Source of the DNA: Iris pallida
Lineage: Eukaryota > Streptophyta > Magnoliopsida > Asparagales > Iridaceae
Direction: 5' to 3'
Length of the DNA stretch: 64,000 nt
Assembly (NCBI GenBank): GCA_029216955.1
Contig: JANAVB010033216.1
Location: forward strand, 5,749,019-5,813,018
Shown: positions 46,828 to 59,392 of the stretch, piece after piece
Layout of the letters: each line of letters begins with the position of its first letter
Position numbering within the stretch: position 1 is the stretch's first letter
Made by a program: the position numbers and the translations under genes
The notes under the pieces: model-generated
Seen by the model: only the letters and a program-made list of their open reading frames with translations
Told to the model about the DNA's origin: nothing
Database searches by the model: none

Positions 46828-49800
46828 TGTCACGACCCGCACCCTAGAGTTAGGGCACGAGAACGTAACGACGCCCAGCCTACGCCGCAGTGTCGACGGT
46901 AGAACGCTGTCCTAGGTCACAACATCTAACAATATAAAGCTAAGCAGTTTATACTCCCCGAATGGGGGTGACATAGCAGATACAAAATTCAATCACATCT
47001 AAGGTAGAGCATGATAAGGATAGATAAAACATGAAATCCAAACTAAATACAGGAGATAGAAGTCTAAGTGTCTAAGATACATGAACCCAGAAGTACATCT
47101 CAAAACTCAAATAAAGATACAGTAATCCACAAAGTAAATACAACTCCAGACCAAAAGAAATAACTACCTAAACAAACCCTACTGTGTCTCCTCTAGGCTA
47201 GCAGGCACCTCCAGGCTATCTGTAAAATTTATCAACAGGTCCAGTCAGGACTGGAGCGAGCACAGTACATCTCAACAGATCATAGCAGGTTAGAAAATAT
47301 AATCATACAGTAAAGTAAGATACAAGTACTGAAAGAAGTGCAGTATGTAAACAGAGAGAGAACTGTAATAGAAATATCTACTATACATAGGGAACTAGCA
47401 GTGACTAGTGAGTCAGAGTACAAATGAACATGTAATACTCTCCCGTACCTCCGATCAATACACAAGGATCCAGCCAGGTTATGTTATATGATGCTATGTA
47501 GCAGACCCCGAAGGTGATAGACCCCGAAGGTGGTAAGCCCCCGAAGGGTGGTAGACCCCGAAGGTGATACATAGTAATCCCATAAAAATGGGGATTCTGG
47601 GGATAACCCAACAGTGTAAGTCCCATAAAAATGGGGATTCTGGGGATAACCCAACAGTGTAAGTCCCATAAAAATGGGGATTCTGGGGGTAACCCAACAG
47701 TGTAAGATTCCAGGAAGACTCTACGATCATGAGGGTACATGTCGTAAGTGATCAAAGAACCAAGAAGCATATGATACGCTATGAAAGTGAAACGCACAGA
47801 ACATAGAGTACCCGATGCTCCCTAAGGATAACATCTCAAGAAAGGATCCATATAGTACCAATCCGTGTGACCAACGTGACAGTACAAGTAAAGTAATCTA
47901 CTGCAGGAAATAATTCTAAGCAGAATATGAAATGATCAGAGAATGTACTCGCCTCGATAACCTGAACAGCTGATAAGTAGAGAGGGTCCCACTGAAGCCA
48001 CAGAGTCCTATTTAAAGCAACACAGGTTACAAGGTGTTTAAGTTGAAATAAATGAATCCCTACAGGCAATCTACATTATTCTAGGTTCTTCTAAGTCAAA
48101 TTAACTCTAGGTCGACTCCGGTCAATAATCTAGTCAAACTAGGTCAAGTGTTGACTTACAGTTGACTTTGGGTCAACTGGTCAACTCTGGTCAAACAGGG
48201 TAAATCTAATCTAATTATTAAAGTGTACTTCGTTATTTGTACGTCGAAACTTACGGTACGCAAATCGAGATAAGAAGATTATCGGTAAGGTTGATAATCT
48301 TATCATAGTGATCCATGTATCCAACTTGTCAATTTCAGCGATGTGAGATCACTGGAATTGACTGATCTCAGTTTCGTTGTACTAATCCCGAAATACGAAC
48401 ATTATGTGAATTAATTATTAACTAATTATTAAAAGGTTAAACTCAGAAAAATTATCAACAAACATTGTCGGACGATGAAATGGACATCGCCAACGTGTTC
48501 AGAATGGTCAAATTAGCTAGGATAGCCTACCTAACGGTCCAATTTAGACACAAGGGCAAAAAGGTAATTTCGGGTCAAAACGGTGTCCGTGTCGGAGCCG
48601 TTTTGCACCGAAAAACGTACAAGAAAACAAGTCCATAAAATATAACAAATTATATGTCCACGCAACCAGAATGTCGATACGAACCCAACGGTATCTCCAG
48701 AATTGGATTTCGTTGACCCGATCTTATTTTGGCCCGTTGACCAGAACTTGGAATTTCGGTTTGCACGGAAATACGTGCCGGAGCCAAAGTTCTCAAAACT
48801 CAGCAAACTATCTGTCAACGAGTCCAGAATGATGATACGAACTCAACGGTATCTCCGAAATTGGATTCCGTTGAGCCGATCTCAAAATGACCCGTTGACA
48901 CGGATATTGGTATCCGATTTGCACCGAAATGCGTGCCAGACCCAATGTCCACCAAAACCTAGCAAATTATATGTCAACGAGTCCAGAATAACGATACGAA
49001 CTCATCGGTGTATCCGGAATTGGATTCCGATGAGCCGGCGTCAAAAAGTCCTGTTGACCCAGAATGTGGGACCCGCTTTGTACCGAAAAACGTGCCCGGA
49101 CCCACGTTCTCCAAATCTAACAAATTTTATATGAAAACATGCCAGAACGACGCCACAAGTCTAATGGTGGTGTCAGAAATGAAATCTGGAGTCCCGTGTT
49201 CAAAAATAGAATTTTACAAGTTAGAAATTACGAATTCGGACGGCCAACTTTGGCGTCGAATTCAACCAATCAAACAAGCTCACAATGAAACGAAACTGGA
49301 GGGGAAGTAAGAGGGTTATACCAGCTTCGCACCGGAACTGGTAGCACGCCAAACGGAGCTGCGGTGGAGGAGATACAAGCTGACGAAGTTGGCCCCGCGA
49401 AACTGTCCAAATTTAATACAATTTAAACGGTCAACTTGGTGGCCGATTTTCATGTATCAAACGATAAAATTAACGGACGAAAATTGACAAGGATGAAGGT
49501 GGATATACCGAGATTGCGACGGAGTGAAGAAATCGTCGATCCAACGGTCGGATCTCTGGAAAAATGTGCACGAAGTCGCTGCGACGGGGCGTCAAAACGA
49601 ACTTCATTTCGTGCGCGTCACGACGGGACGTCGTGCAAAACGCACGAATTGCCTATACGTCGCGCTGGAGGAGAAGACGCTGACCCAGAGGGGTCGCCGG
49701 AGTTCGCTCGACACGGGGGGGTCGCGACCACGGCGTCCACGGCGGCGGTGGCGCCATGCACGTGCGCCGACGTGCGCCCATGGCTGCACTCGTGCGCTGC

Positions 49801-51323
49801 TGTGCGCGGCTGTACGAGAGCTGCCCCGGTCGGGCATGGCGACGGCGATGGCAGGGCATGGTCGGCCGACGAGGGGGCGACGACCACGCGGCGGGGTGTC
49901 GACGGAGGCACGGCCAATGGCGGCAGAAATGAGGTGGTGGTGATGGCTTGGTTTGTGAGGAGGAGGAAGGAGATGAGGAGATGGTGGTGGCACGTCGGTG
50001 GCCGACGGCCAGCCACGGCCAGGGGAGGAGGGGAGGTGGCCGAGGAGGTGGCTGGTTGTGGTGGTTCGGCTTGGTGGTGATGGTGATGGTCGTTTGGAGA
50101 AGGAAGAGGGGAGAAGATTGGAGGAGGAGGAGATTGGAGGAGACCATGGTGGTCGACGGCCAGGCTGGGCCAGGGCTTGGCCAGCCAAGGAGAAGGAGGA
50201 GGTGGTCGGGCATGGAAGCTGAGAGGAGGAAGGAATGGTGGTGGTGAAGTTTGTTGTTGTTGAAGTGTTGTTGTGTTGTTCTTTTATTAGGAAAGAGAGA
50301 GAGAGAGAGAGAGAGTTAACAATTAATGAGAGGGGGGGAATTTGAAAAAGTGTGTTCCCTAGAATTTAGGGCCGGCACACATGTGCTGTGAGGAAAAGTT
50401 TAGGAATGGAGGGTTAGGATTTAAAGAGGGAAATTCAATGGCTAAGAATTTATAGCTAGAAAATGGGATCATTCCAATGGGTAAAAATCAATAGAAATTT
50501 TCCTTTAAATATTAAAAATAGGCAAAATTAGCACTTGATATTTTTGGGCAAGAATTATGAGGATGACATGATTGAGGGCAACACGAAGCTGGACTGGACT
50601 CGGTGGAGCCGGATTGAGTCAAAATCGGACATGATGCAAAAATAGAATTAAAAATAGACGTTGATGATCATGAGTGAATAAGTAGCACATGGGAATTCCA
50701 ATAAATGGGACACAAGTGGCGGACGGGTAGTAGGCTCAATGTGGGCCATGTCCATAGTTGGGGCGGACATGTTTTGGTCGACAGGGGACCCACAAATCAA
50801 GTTGGAAGATGAATGTGACGCCGTGGAGTGAAATAAAATCGGGTCACGTGTCGGAAAAGTTGCGCGAATCAAATGGAGCACAAAATAACGTGTCTGAGTG
50901 GGACACGAAGGTCATGGGTGACGAGCGTCTCGAGTAGATCATCAATGAGGAGTTGGTTTCAAGAAACTGACTGGTCTTGCGCTCCCAATTTAAATGTCAT
51001 GGTAACGTGCTGAAAATGATCAAGAAAAAGAGTGGGAAAATAAATAACAATTAAATGGTCTAAACCGACCCGAAGTTCAGCGAAGCAGAAAGAGCACAAG
51101 GGAACAAGTTTGGATGGGACACTATATACCGTCATGAAGGTAATCGTGTCCTCTCCAAAACTCGTGAAGAATATTTCCAGAATTGAACATCCCTGATACT
51201 CCAAATATCAATAGCACGGGAAAGTACACTTAAGGAAAAAAAAAAATAACAAAATTAATTATTTATCGAAACCAATAAATCAGAAAATAAAAAAAAATCA
51301 ACCCAAAATTCAGGGTGCTAACA
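46828..51323 (-). repeat. 5' LTR of the LARD-like element
   Basis: 4496 bp, colinear with 39702-44184 throughout. In the first 750 bp I see about eight substitutions, so divergence is about 1 percent: older than element E, younger than copia D. A (GA)n tract is longer here (50296-50316) than in the partner. Confidence 0.92.
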
Positions 51324-51659
51324 TTACCACATCTTCTTGCAAGCTCGTAAGTGTTAAGGGAGCGATGTTTATTCTTTTGAATTGTTCTGGGTGGACACGT
51401 GCACTGCAAAGCATCCAAGGAGTCGTCAGTCACATCGCTAGTCCTTACGCAAGTACACCTTGCTCTTGACCTAGAATATTAATTTCAGTTTGATTTTGAT
51501 ATGGATTTCATGTAAACTCTTTGAATTTCTCTTCGATTTTGATTATTACTATTCGCGGTTGGGAGTACTCGATGTATTGAGCCCATTACTATTGATGCGA
51601 CTTGAATTGATCGAGTATCGATTGAGTTACGATCGTTTTATTGAATTTCTTCATGTTGT
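51324..51659. other. 336 bp with no recognised feature
   Basis: Sequence between the LARD and an LTR fragment. It has an open plus-strand stretch (51490-51765) that runs into the LTR fragment and matches no known family. Confidence 0.45.
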
Positions 51660-52439
51660 TGTCACGAACCGCACCCGCTTTTCGGATACAAGACGTGTCC
51701 AAGCCAGCCTACGCCGCAGAGTCGGCGGTAGAACGCTGTTACGGCCAAGTTGCTCAAAATCATAAAATATAACATTTGCTACTCATTCACATTTCTAGAT
51801 TTATTACAACATTTACAATATTTATATTTAAAAAAATACAAAGTTCTCACAATTAATGAAAATGGTACAACTGCTATCTATTTCTAGGTTTATGTCTGCA
51901 AGTACACCTGTATATTCCAAAGCTAAGTGGAGCCACAACTAACTTGAAAAATATTGATTTTCAGTCAGGAATGGAACAAGTACACAAACCTACGACAATG
52001 CGAAAATACAATAGAATTAACAAGACATGAAAATAACATATGAGAGATGAAAACTAGAAAGTAGCTGATCACATGGCAAGTGGTGAAGAAGACAAGGAAT
52101 CAAATAAAATACAACTATCTACGTGATTTGAAATATCTAGTTCGATATGTGAATGGCTAAGGGGTAAATACGGCACCCTGCACGTGTCGTGTGCAGCTGC
52201 TATCAGCCAAGATTAGACATATTGGGATGGGTAAGGGGTAGTTCACACGTCTACTAAGATATTTTCCTGCCCAGCTAGTACTCATGGAATCAGGTCGCAA
52301 GCATGGTAATCATGAGAATGACAGTCAAGAATATATAATAAATCCATGATACTAATCTCCGTGTGACGAGCGTGTCAATAAGCAGAAAGACATATGTATA
52401 AACATGAAATGAAAAGACTACTATGAATCGAAAGTAATC
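51660..52439 (-). repeat. truncated LTR related to the LARD LTR
   Basis: Starts tgtcacgaaccgcaccc and keeps the cagcctacgccgcag...tcg-cggtagaacgctgt block of the LARD LTR terminus, then diverges. It is cut at 52439, where a second related fragment starts. Confidence 0.7.
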
Positions 52440-52660
52440 TGTCACGACCCGCACCCAATGTAAGGGCACGAGACGTGGTTACGTCCAGCCTACGTCGCAG
52501 TGTCGATGGTGGAACGCTGTCCTAGGTCACATACATCTAACAGTTTATAAGGTATCTGTACAGTTTATACACTCCGAATGGATGTGACATAAATAAGTAC
52601 AACTCAATCACAGCTAAGGAAGATAGTACTGAACGATAGAATAGATAAAACTCAGGCTAG
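52440..52660 (-). repeat. second LARD-LTR terminal fragment
   Basis: Starts tgtcacgacccgcaccc and follows the LARD LTR end closely (cagcctacg-cgcagtgtcga, ggaacgctgtcctaggtcac, agtttatac-ctccgaatg) for about 220 bp, then changes abruptly to GC-rich sequence. Confidence 0.8.
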
Positions 52661-53100
52661 CCCAAAAATTGCTTAGGGTTGCCCACCCTATCCTCTTCCT
52701 CCTCCTAATTTTCCTCTCTGCCCCCCCCCCCCCCCCCCCCCCTCTCCTCCTCCTCCTCCTCCTCCTCCCGCTCCTCCGCCCTCTCCGGCCTCCTCCTCGT
52801 CGTTCGTCCACCAGTTGTTTGAAGGGGGGGGGGGGGGGGGAGGGGGCTGCAGTCGTGGATGAGGAGAGGGTGGGAGAGAAGCAGCGACGGCGGGGGAGAG
52901 CTAGGGGCTCCAGCCGCGGAAGAGAAGCAGTGGCCTCCTCCTCCCTCTCCTCCTCCCGCTCATCCACCCCCTCTTGCCTCCTCCTAGCCGTTCGTCTACC
53001 AGTTGTTGGCGGGAAGAGGGCTACAGCCATGGAGGAGAAGAGAGTGGGAGAGAAACAACGACGGAGGGGAAGATGACTGTAGCCGCGGAGGAGGAGACCT
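52661..53100. repeat. GC-rich block with a 188-bp tandem duplication and homopolymers
   Basis: Two diverged units (ccgttcgtc-accagttgtt at about 52801 and 52989; gagtgggagagaa near 52868 and 53044) with C-run (about 52722-52742) and G-run (about 52826-52840). CTCC and GGAG repeats give open frames on both strands; none looks like a gene. Confidence 0.8.
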
Positions 53101-53730
53101 CCTCGTTATCGAGTTTGACAGTCCTAAAAAAATGGGACAGTTTGAATAAATTTCTTTGATGACAAATTTATAAATAAATTTTTTTTAACTATCATGAGTA
53201 AAATGTACAGAGCCTTTAGCAATCATCAAAAGTTGTTAAGCAGGTTTAAGTTGAATACTTAGGTTGAACATCAATGTGGGACCCCTGAGAATGACCCGAT
53301 TATATTCTCACAGCTAATTAGGACATACTAAGAAGTGCGACTGACAGAGAAAATGAAAGAGGGATGGTACACTTTTTGTTTGTTTGCTTGGATTTGATTT
53401 GAAGGGACAGTGACATTCGAAAAATAAAGGGCCTGGCACATAGGAACTAAGAGCATCTCCAATCTACTGTGAGTTTAGAAAAAATAGTTACCATATAGAA
53501 ATGATAAAAAAGAAAATTCAAAAGTACTTCTTCAATACAAATATAAAATAAAGTATGGAGTTAACATAGCAATGATAATGTGAAATTGGTTGTCTAAATC
53601 TAGACAATGCACTTCACAATGCTTTATGTCCACATCATCAATTATGAATAGAAATATTTATAAAAAAAAAAGAAAAGTAGAAATTGTCTTGGAAGTTGTA
53701 AAAAAATAATTTATATGGTCTACTCAATAC

Positions 53731-53954
53731 GGTTAATTAGTTGTACCCCCTATTGTACGTATTTTGGTAACTGGTCCTATTGTTTCAAAAATGAAGAACA
53801 CCTCCTGGTTTATAAAGTTAATTAGTTGTACCCCTGGTGCATAGAAGAAAATGAGTGAAAAATTAAGCAGCCAGGGGGATGTTCTTTATTTTTTAAACAA
53901 TGAGGACAGTTACCAAAATACGTACAAACCATAGGGGGTACAACTAATTAACCC
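53731..53954. mobile_element. inverted-repeat MITE
   Basis: Ends ggttaattagttgtaccccct and the reverse complement of agggggtacaactaattaacc are mirror copies, and the mirrored order continues inward (gtacgtattttggtaactg). Most of it would fold into a hairpin. No clear target duplication. Confidence 0.8.
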
Positions 53955-54169
53955 ACTTTTGCATTGCATAGAACTTTTCAAACTCATTGTCTTTTATGAA
54001 TATAATTTTGTCATCTATACAAGACATTGTCTTGTGTCCCATGCCACATAAGAATTATAACACAAAATAAGACAATAGGGTTGAAGATGCTCTAATTCTC
54101 TCTTTGGCTCCGTACTGTTCTTTTTCTTTGTTTTTCCGTTTTGATCACAGGTCTGGCCTTTTAATAAGT

Positions 54170-54419
54170 GGGTGAGCATTGTTTGATTTTGGACCGAGAA
54201 TAGAACGAACAGAAAATTCTGCTTGGTTTGAAAGAAAAAAAAAACAATTTCGATTTAAAAAATACTAAAAAAAATTTTGGGGTTTGTTTTGAACTTCTTT
54301 TTCGGTTCAAAATCGAAAATTGAATAAAGGTTATGCAATAATATAAGTACCCACAATTCTATGTATATTTTATGATTAAAAAGGTGTATATTTTTGTGTA
54401 TATTTTAAAAAACAACAAT

Positions 54420-54481
<62 letters not shown>

Positions 54482-54766
54482 GAAGTCCAACTTTGATAAT
54501 TTAATAATTAGTCTAACTTTGGATGCAACTTAAAATACAAAAAAATTTGTATAAAAATTATAATTTTAATATAATTTAACATTATTATAACTTTGGATTC
54601 GGTCCATTAGACAATAGAAATATTTCTACCGAACAAATCAAATAGTTTTTTCGGTTCGATATTGGCTAACTTTTGGTTCGATTTTTATTTTGAATTTTTG
54701 AATTGTATTTTATTTAGTTTTGACTATTTCAATTGGATTGAAATTGAATAAACCAAATGCTCATCC
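54170..54766 (+). mobile_element. AT-rich MITE, left member of an inverted pair
   Basis: Ends GGGTGAGCATT and GGATGAGCATT (reverse complement). The interior contains an (AT)n(GT)n microsatellite (about 54419-54478) and the blocks tttgaagtccaactttgata and gacaatagaaat, which recur in opposite orientation at 55234-55805. Confidence 0.75.
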
Positions 54767-55233
54767 TCAATTATTTTTTATCCCCAGTTGGAGCTTAGCT
54801 TGTTGTATGGAAAACCAACAAAATATTGACGAAACTGTAGTTGCATGAAAAAAAAAAACAAGATGCTGCAGGAAAAAAAGCAAAATTTGTGGCTGCATCT
54901 TCCGTTTGGTCAGCTATATCTCAAAATTGCATCTACGCATTCTTTTCACTCACCAAATTTTTTTTGGAAGTATGTATGCTTGGTCATCAATAAACAAACG
55001 AATTAAACTCAGCCCCCCACCCCCAACCTTTTCCAACTCTGCCTCCAATTCTCTTTCTTGTGACGATGGGTTGATATGCTGCAAGGGGGAAGGATGCCTT
55101 TTTTTTATATATATAGATATTATTAACAGATTGGTCTGTAGTACTCCAACAATGTTGGCTTCAAAACACAACTCACACTATCACCAAAAGTAAAGGAGTG
55201 AATTAGTCAAGATCTACATCTTTCTCCACGCTC

Positions 55234-55805
55234 GTGTACTTGAGTTTATTCCGTTTCAATCGAATCGAAATAGTCAAAATCGAACGAACCAAAATTCTAA
55301 AAATCCTTTGAACCGAAATTAGACATAACTAAAATCGATCCGAAATTAACCATAACCAAAATCGATCTAAAATAATCGGTTCGATTTATCCGACTGGACT
55401 ATTTCTATTGTTTAATGTGTTATTCCCAAAGTTAGAATCGTAATTAAATTATATTAAAAATTGTAGTTTTTATACACATATTTGTTGTATTCAAGGTTGC
55501 GTTCAAAATTGAACTAGTTGTTAAATTATCAAAGTTGGACTTCAAAATATACACATATAATTGTTGTTTTCAAAATATACACAAAAAATATATAAATTTT
55601 TTAATTATAAAATATGCATATAATTGAAAATATTTATATGATTATATAAATTTTATTTTCAATTTTGAATCAAAATCGAATAATATTTTTTTTTAAATAT
55701 TGAAGCTGAAACCCAAAACTAATTTTTTTTTTTTCAAACATAATGGAACGGAACCGAAACCCTTTCTTCGGTTTTCGGTCCAAAACCAACAGAATAATGC
55801 TAGCC
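55234..55805 (-). mobile_element. AT-rich MITE, right member of an inverted pair
   Basis: Reverse-complement relative of 54170-54766 over nearly its whole length. Its terminus reads GGGGCTAGCATTATT on the minus strand. It lacks the GT microsatellite expansion. The gap 54767-55233 holds no gene. Confidence 0.75.
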
Positions 55806-56252
55806 CCACGTGTAGTAATGAGAAGAATAAAAAATTGTCTCTTGGATCACTCCCCTGCTCGTCATCAACTTTCCAGTTGCTTGTCGACTTAACAATTGCA
55901 TCGATGTGCGAGAATTACATAGAAAAAGAGTTTCTGATCTCTCGAGAAAAAAAAAAAAAAAAAAAATCAGTCGCCAAGAACTGAAACTTAATTGCCTCAA
56001 TTAATAATGTCCCAAAAAGTAGTTTCTTAGACCACTCCCTCCCCGACCCCGAGCCAGGATGCTTGAGCCGAAACCCGTGGACACACTTCACCTTCTTCGA
56101 ACCAGAGCGCTGTGCCACAAAAAGAACATGAGATCTGTCAATAGGTGAAGGAAAAGAATCTACGTACACAATTCTTTAGAAAACCAATTAGGTGTTTGGT
56201 TGCATGCGTGGTGTTGCAAATCTATTATTAAATGACGTAATTAGGATACTTA

Positions 56253-56827
56253 GGGTCTGCTTGGATTGAGGGTTAAAAGAGTTAAGTGAGAAAAAGTTAA
56301 GTGAGAGAAAAATAAAATCATGTTTGGTTTGAGGGTGGAGGTTTAGGAGGAAGAGTTATAGAGGGTTAAGTGAGGGTTTATTTCACCCTCTTTTGTCCAT
56401 TTTTTAACCCCCCAAATCGGAGGGTTAACGAGGGTGATTGAGGAATTTTGTTTAAAAAGTCATAAATACCCCTTATTTGTTTTATAAAATATCATAATTT
56501 TTTTCCTCCATTTTTTTTCCTGAACATGTTAATCCTTAGCTTCCTAATTTGTGAAGATATTTTGACAAGTTCTAATTAAAATTTCAATCAAATTTAATTT
56601 TATGACATATGTAATAAGGTTATTTTGGTAACTATCATATTTTTATTATTCACCCTCTCACTCAAAACCTCCAATCCAAACAAGAGTTATTAAACACCCC
56701 CCACTTAACTCTCCCTCCAATCCAAACAAGGTTCTATGTATTGACTCTACTCCCCCTCGCTTAACTCCCCCTCATTTAACCCCACTTAACTCTGCTTATA
56801 TTTTTCTCCCTCAATCCAAGCAGACCC
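56253..56827. mobile_element. Tourist/PIF-Harbinger-like MITE
   Basis: Perfect inverted termini GGGTCTGCTTGGATTGAGGG, flanked on both sides by TTA (56250-56252 and 56828-56830), the standard PIF/Harbinger target. Internal motifs (caatccaaacaag, gttaagtgag) repeat in both orientations. 575 bp, no transposase. Confidence 0.93.
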
Positions 56828-57261
56828 TTAGTGGTAGCTTTTACTATTGTATATATCAATGTTATGAGAACCGAACCAGCCATCTATCCGGAGAAGGTAA
56901 CAGTGTTAGAAATTCATGCATGTTGATTCATGAGTCGAAGAACAAAATTAAATGCGAAAGCGTATTTGAATCTATTGATTGGCTTGATGGATCTTGAAGC
57001 AGACGTCTCTTTATGGGATTCGATCTTCCAACTCGCTACGATCCTTAATAACAAAGATGAAATCTGTGTTCCTCTCTCTGTTGATAGAGTGTAGAAGAGA
57101 ATAGAAAAAATTCTCTATTTTGGTGGCCGTATGAGTTGGGGACCATTGATTTGGCCATATGATATGAGTTGTGTGTGTTTTTTTTAATATTTCTAATTTA
57201 ACCCCCCATCAAATTAGATTTATCTCCGGTATCTACACATTATTTCCATGACAATTATACT

Positions 57262-57788
57262 CAATACAAGAAATTAGGATATCTTACAACGGTTGAAAAC
57301 AATTACAAAAATAAATAATCCGTTGCAAAATTAATCTGCAACAGTTATTGAAATTATTGTAAATTCGAGCGTTGCGGATTCCTCTTGCAAGGGTTAGAGG
57401 AGATTTTTACAACATTTTATAAATAGTTACAAATAAAGTATTATGCAACGGCTCACACATTAATGCGTAACAGTTACATTGCGTTGTCAATAATATATTT
57501 GGTAACGATTAACAAACTGTTGTAGATATTGAATATTGCGCGATGGTTGATAACTGTTGCCTAAATATTTCATGCAAAGGTTAAAAATTGTAGCGGATAA
57601 TAGGCAACGGTCAATATCCATTGCAAATAATCCTTGGTAAATAGAACCTTAAAACACCCCCTTTGGGGATCGAACTCTCGACAATTAACAAACCGTTAAT
57701 GGTAAATAGAACCTTAAAACACCCCTATTGGGGCTCGAACTCCCGACCTCCCAGATCGCATGCCTTCTCTCTACCACTAGGCTAGAGG

Positions 57789-57848
<60 letters not shown>

Positions 57849-58859
57849 TTTAAGTTCTTATATCATTTCCATCGATTGAGGATTCTGGATCGATGTTAAA
57901 TATTAATTCTCTAATTTTTTTGTTAATGAACAAGAGACCAATTAATACTTACTTTAAAATTCAAATGAGTAATTATGATTCTTAAATACCTATTTTGTAT
58001 CAAAATTAAACAAAATTTAAATTGGACATTGAATTTGCAACAGATAAAAATAAACTGTTGTGAGACCAATGTGTTGCAACGGTTGTTTATTCTTTTGACC
58101 ATGGTTTTCACAAACGTTGTTATATAATAAAAAGATTGCAACTAGTAGCAAAAATTGTTGCACAATTATTTTAAATAATAAACTCACTCGCAATAGGTTA
58201 CAAAAATTGTTGCGCTACTGTTGCTAACAATAAGCTTTTTTATAAGATTTTATGCAATTGTTACAAAATACTAACAAATTTGTAACATATACTTAAAATT
58301 CTTGCATAATCGTTGAACATTCAACTCACTTTGACGGCACTTTAAAAAAATTATTGTCCAATCATTGTTAACAATGAGCTTTTTTATAAGGCTTTATGTA
58401 ATTATTGTAAAATATTAACAAATTCGTAACAGATACTTAAAATCTTTGTATAACTGTTGCACATTCAACTCACTTTGACAACACTTTACAAAAATTGTTG
58501 TGCAACTGTTGCTAACAATGGACCTTTTTATAAGGCTTTATGTAATTGTTGCAAAATATTATCAAATTTGTAACATATACTTATAACCCTTGCATAACTG
58601 TTGCACATTCAACTCACTTGACAACACTTCTACAAAATCGTTGTTTAACCGTCGTAAAAAAGAAAAACGTTTAGCAAGCGTTTATGAACCATTGTAAAAA
58701 AGTGTATTAGACAATGGTTAATCTCATACCATTGCGAATATATTTAATTTGGAAACAATTATTTCACGTGTTACGTAACTGTTGTAAATTATAGTTTCAG
58801 CAACGCCCATATATGCGTTGCACTCAATCTATTGCAAAATATGGGTATTTCTTATAGTG
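57262..58859. mobile_element. non-autonomous CACTA (En/Spm) element
   Basis: Right terminus CACTATAAGAAAT (reverse complement) and left CAATACAAGAAAT, 11 of 13 matching. Flanking trinucleotides are ACT (57259-57261) and ACC (58860-58862). The interior is filled with short subterminal-type repeats of the form gcaacggtt, aactgttgcaca and acaatttgtaac, as expected of CACTA transposase-binding arrays. No transposase gene. Confidence 0.85.
57636..57800 (-). mobile_element. tRNA-like SINE fragment with partial duplication inside CACTA
   Basis: On the minus strand cctagtggtagag (box A-like) and gggagttcgagcccc (box B). The segment ggtaaatagaaccttaaaacacccc with a following box B-like half is present twice (57636 and 57698). 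A (TC)n(AC)n tract (about 57791-57848) adjoins. Confidence 0.6.
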
Positions 58860-59392
58860 ACCCTTAAGCCAATTTTTTAAATATACCATTTTAATTTGGC
58901 TTATTATTTAGATAGTCCAACACAATTAATTTTACATGTGTGGTCCCTAATTATTGAATAATTTCAACAATCTTCCACTAGGTCACATATGTAACCTTAT
59001 AATTGTGTTAATCTTAGTGAGTTCATAAATTTCTATCTTAATCCTTAGGGTATATCCGAACAATCTCGTCCATTAACCATATCAACATAGGATCAAAGCT
59101 GCCTTCGTCACATATAGCGTAAATAAACCATCAATGGTCACATATACCAATATAGCTAAACGACATAGATCAATCATGGATGCGTAGCATGAAAATTACA
59201 CGCAATGTGATCAACACATGTCTATTTTCAACTGGTCCTCCTGAACTTTAGTGAGATCAAATCCTTTAACATAATGAAAACAGAATGAACTGAATTTTTC
59301 ATATATCTGATCAGATAAATATCCAAAATACTTTAATACATAAATGTGTCCAAAGCCAAATAGCACCCGAATACATAAAATACAAACTTCCA

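Larger units (their letters stand above)
39702..51323 (-). mobile_element. LARD-like non-autonomous gypsy-type element
   Basis: Two directly repeated 4.5-kb LTRs (39702-44184 and 46828-51323) flank 2.64 kb without coding capacity. In element orientation the LTR starts TGTTAGCACCCTG and ends CGGGTCGTGACA. The sequence before the 3' LTR (rc of 44185-44220, aatttcgaggacgaaattt) matches the pre-LTR motif of Tekay-like element E, so it is probably mobilised by such an element. Flanks TTACG (39697-39701) and TTACC (51324-51328) form a 5-bp duplication with one mismatch. Long LTRs plus a non-coding interior are the definition of a LARD. Confidence 0.87.
56904..59392 (-). repeat. 3' LTR of copia H, interrupted by CACTA
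   Basis: Left edge tgttagaaattc at 56904. The right edge is inferred just past the last RNase H-like sequence (about 59392). Without the CACTA insertion it is about 0.9 kb. The other LTR is not in the window, so edges are approximate. Confidence 0.5.

Noticed and set aside
52614..53076. Long open frames in opposite directions rich in Arg/Gly and Pro/Leu
   Set aside because: Caused by CTCC/GGAG repeats and homopolymers; no motif, start context or conserved neighbour.
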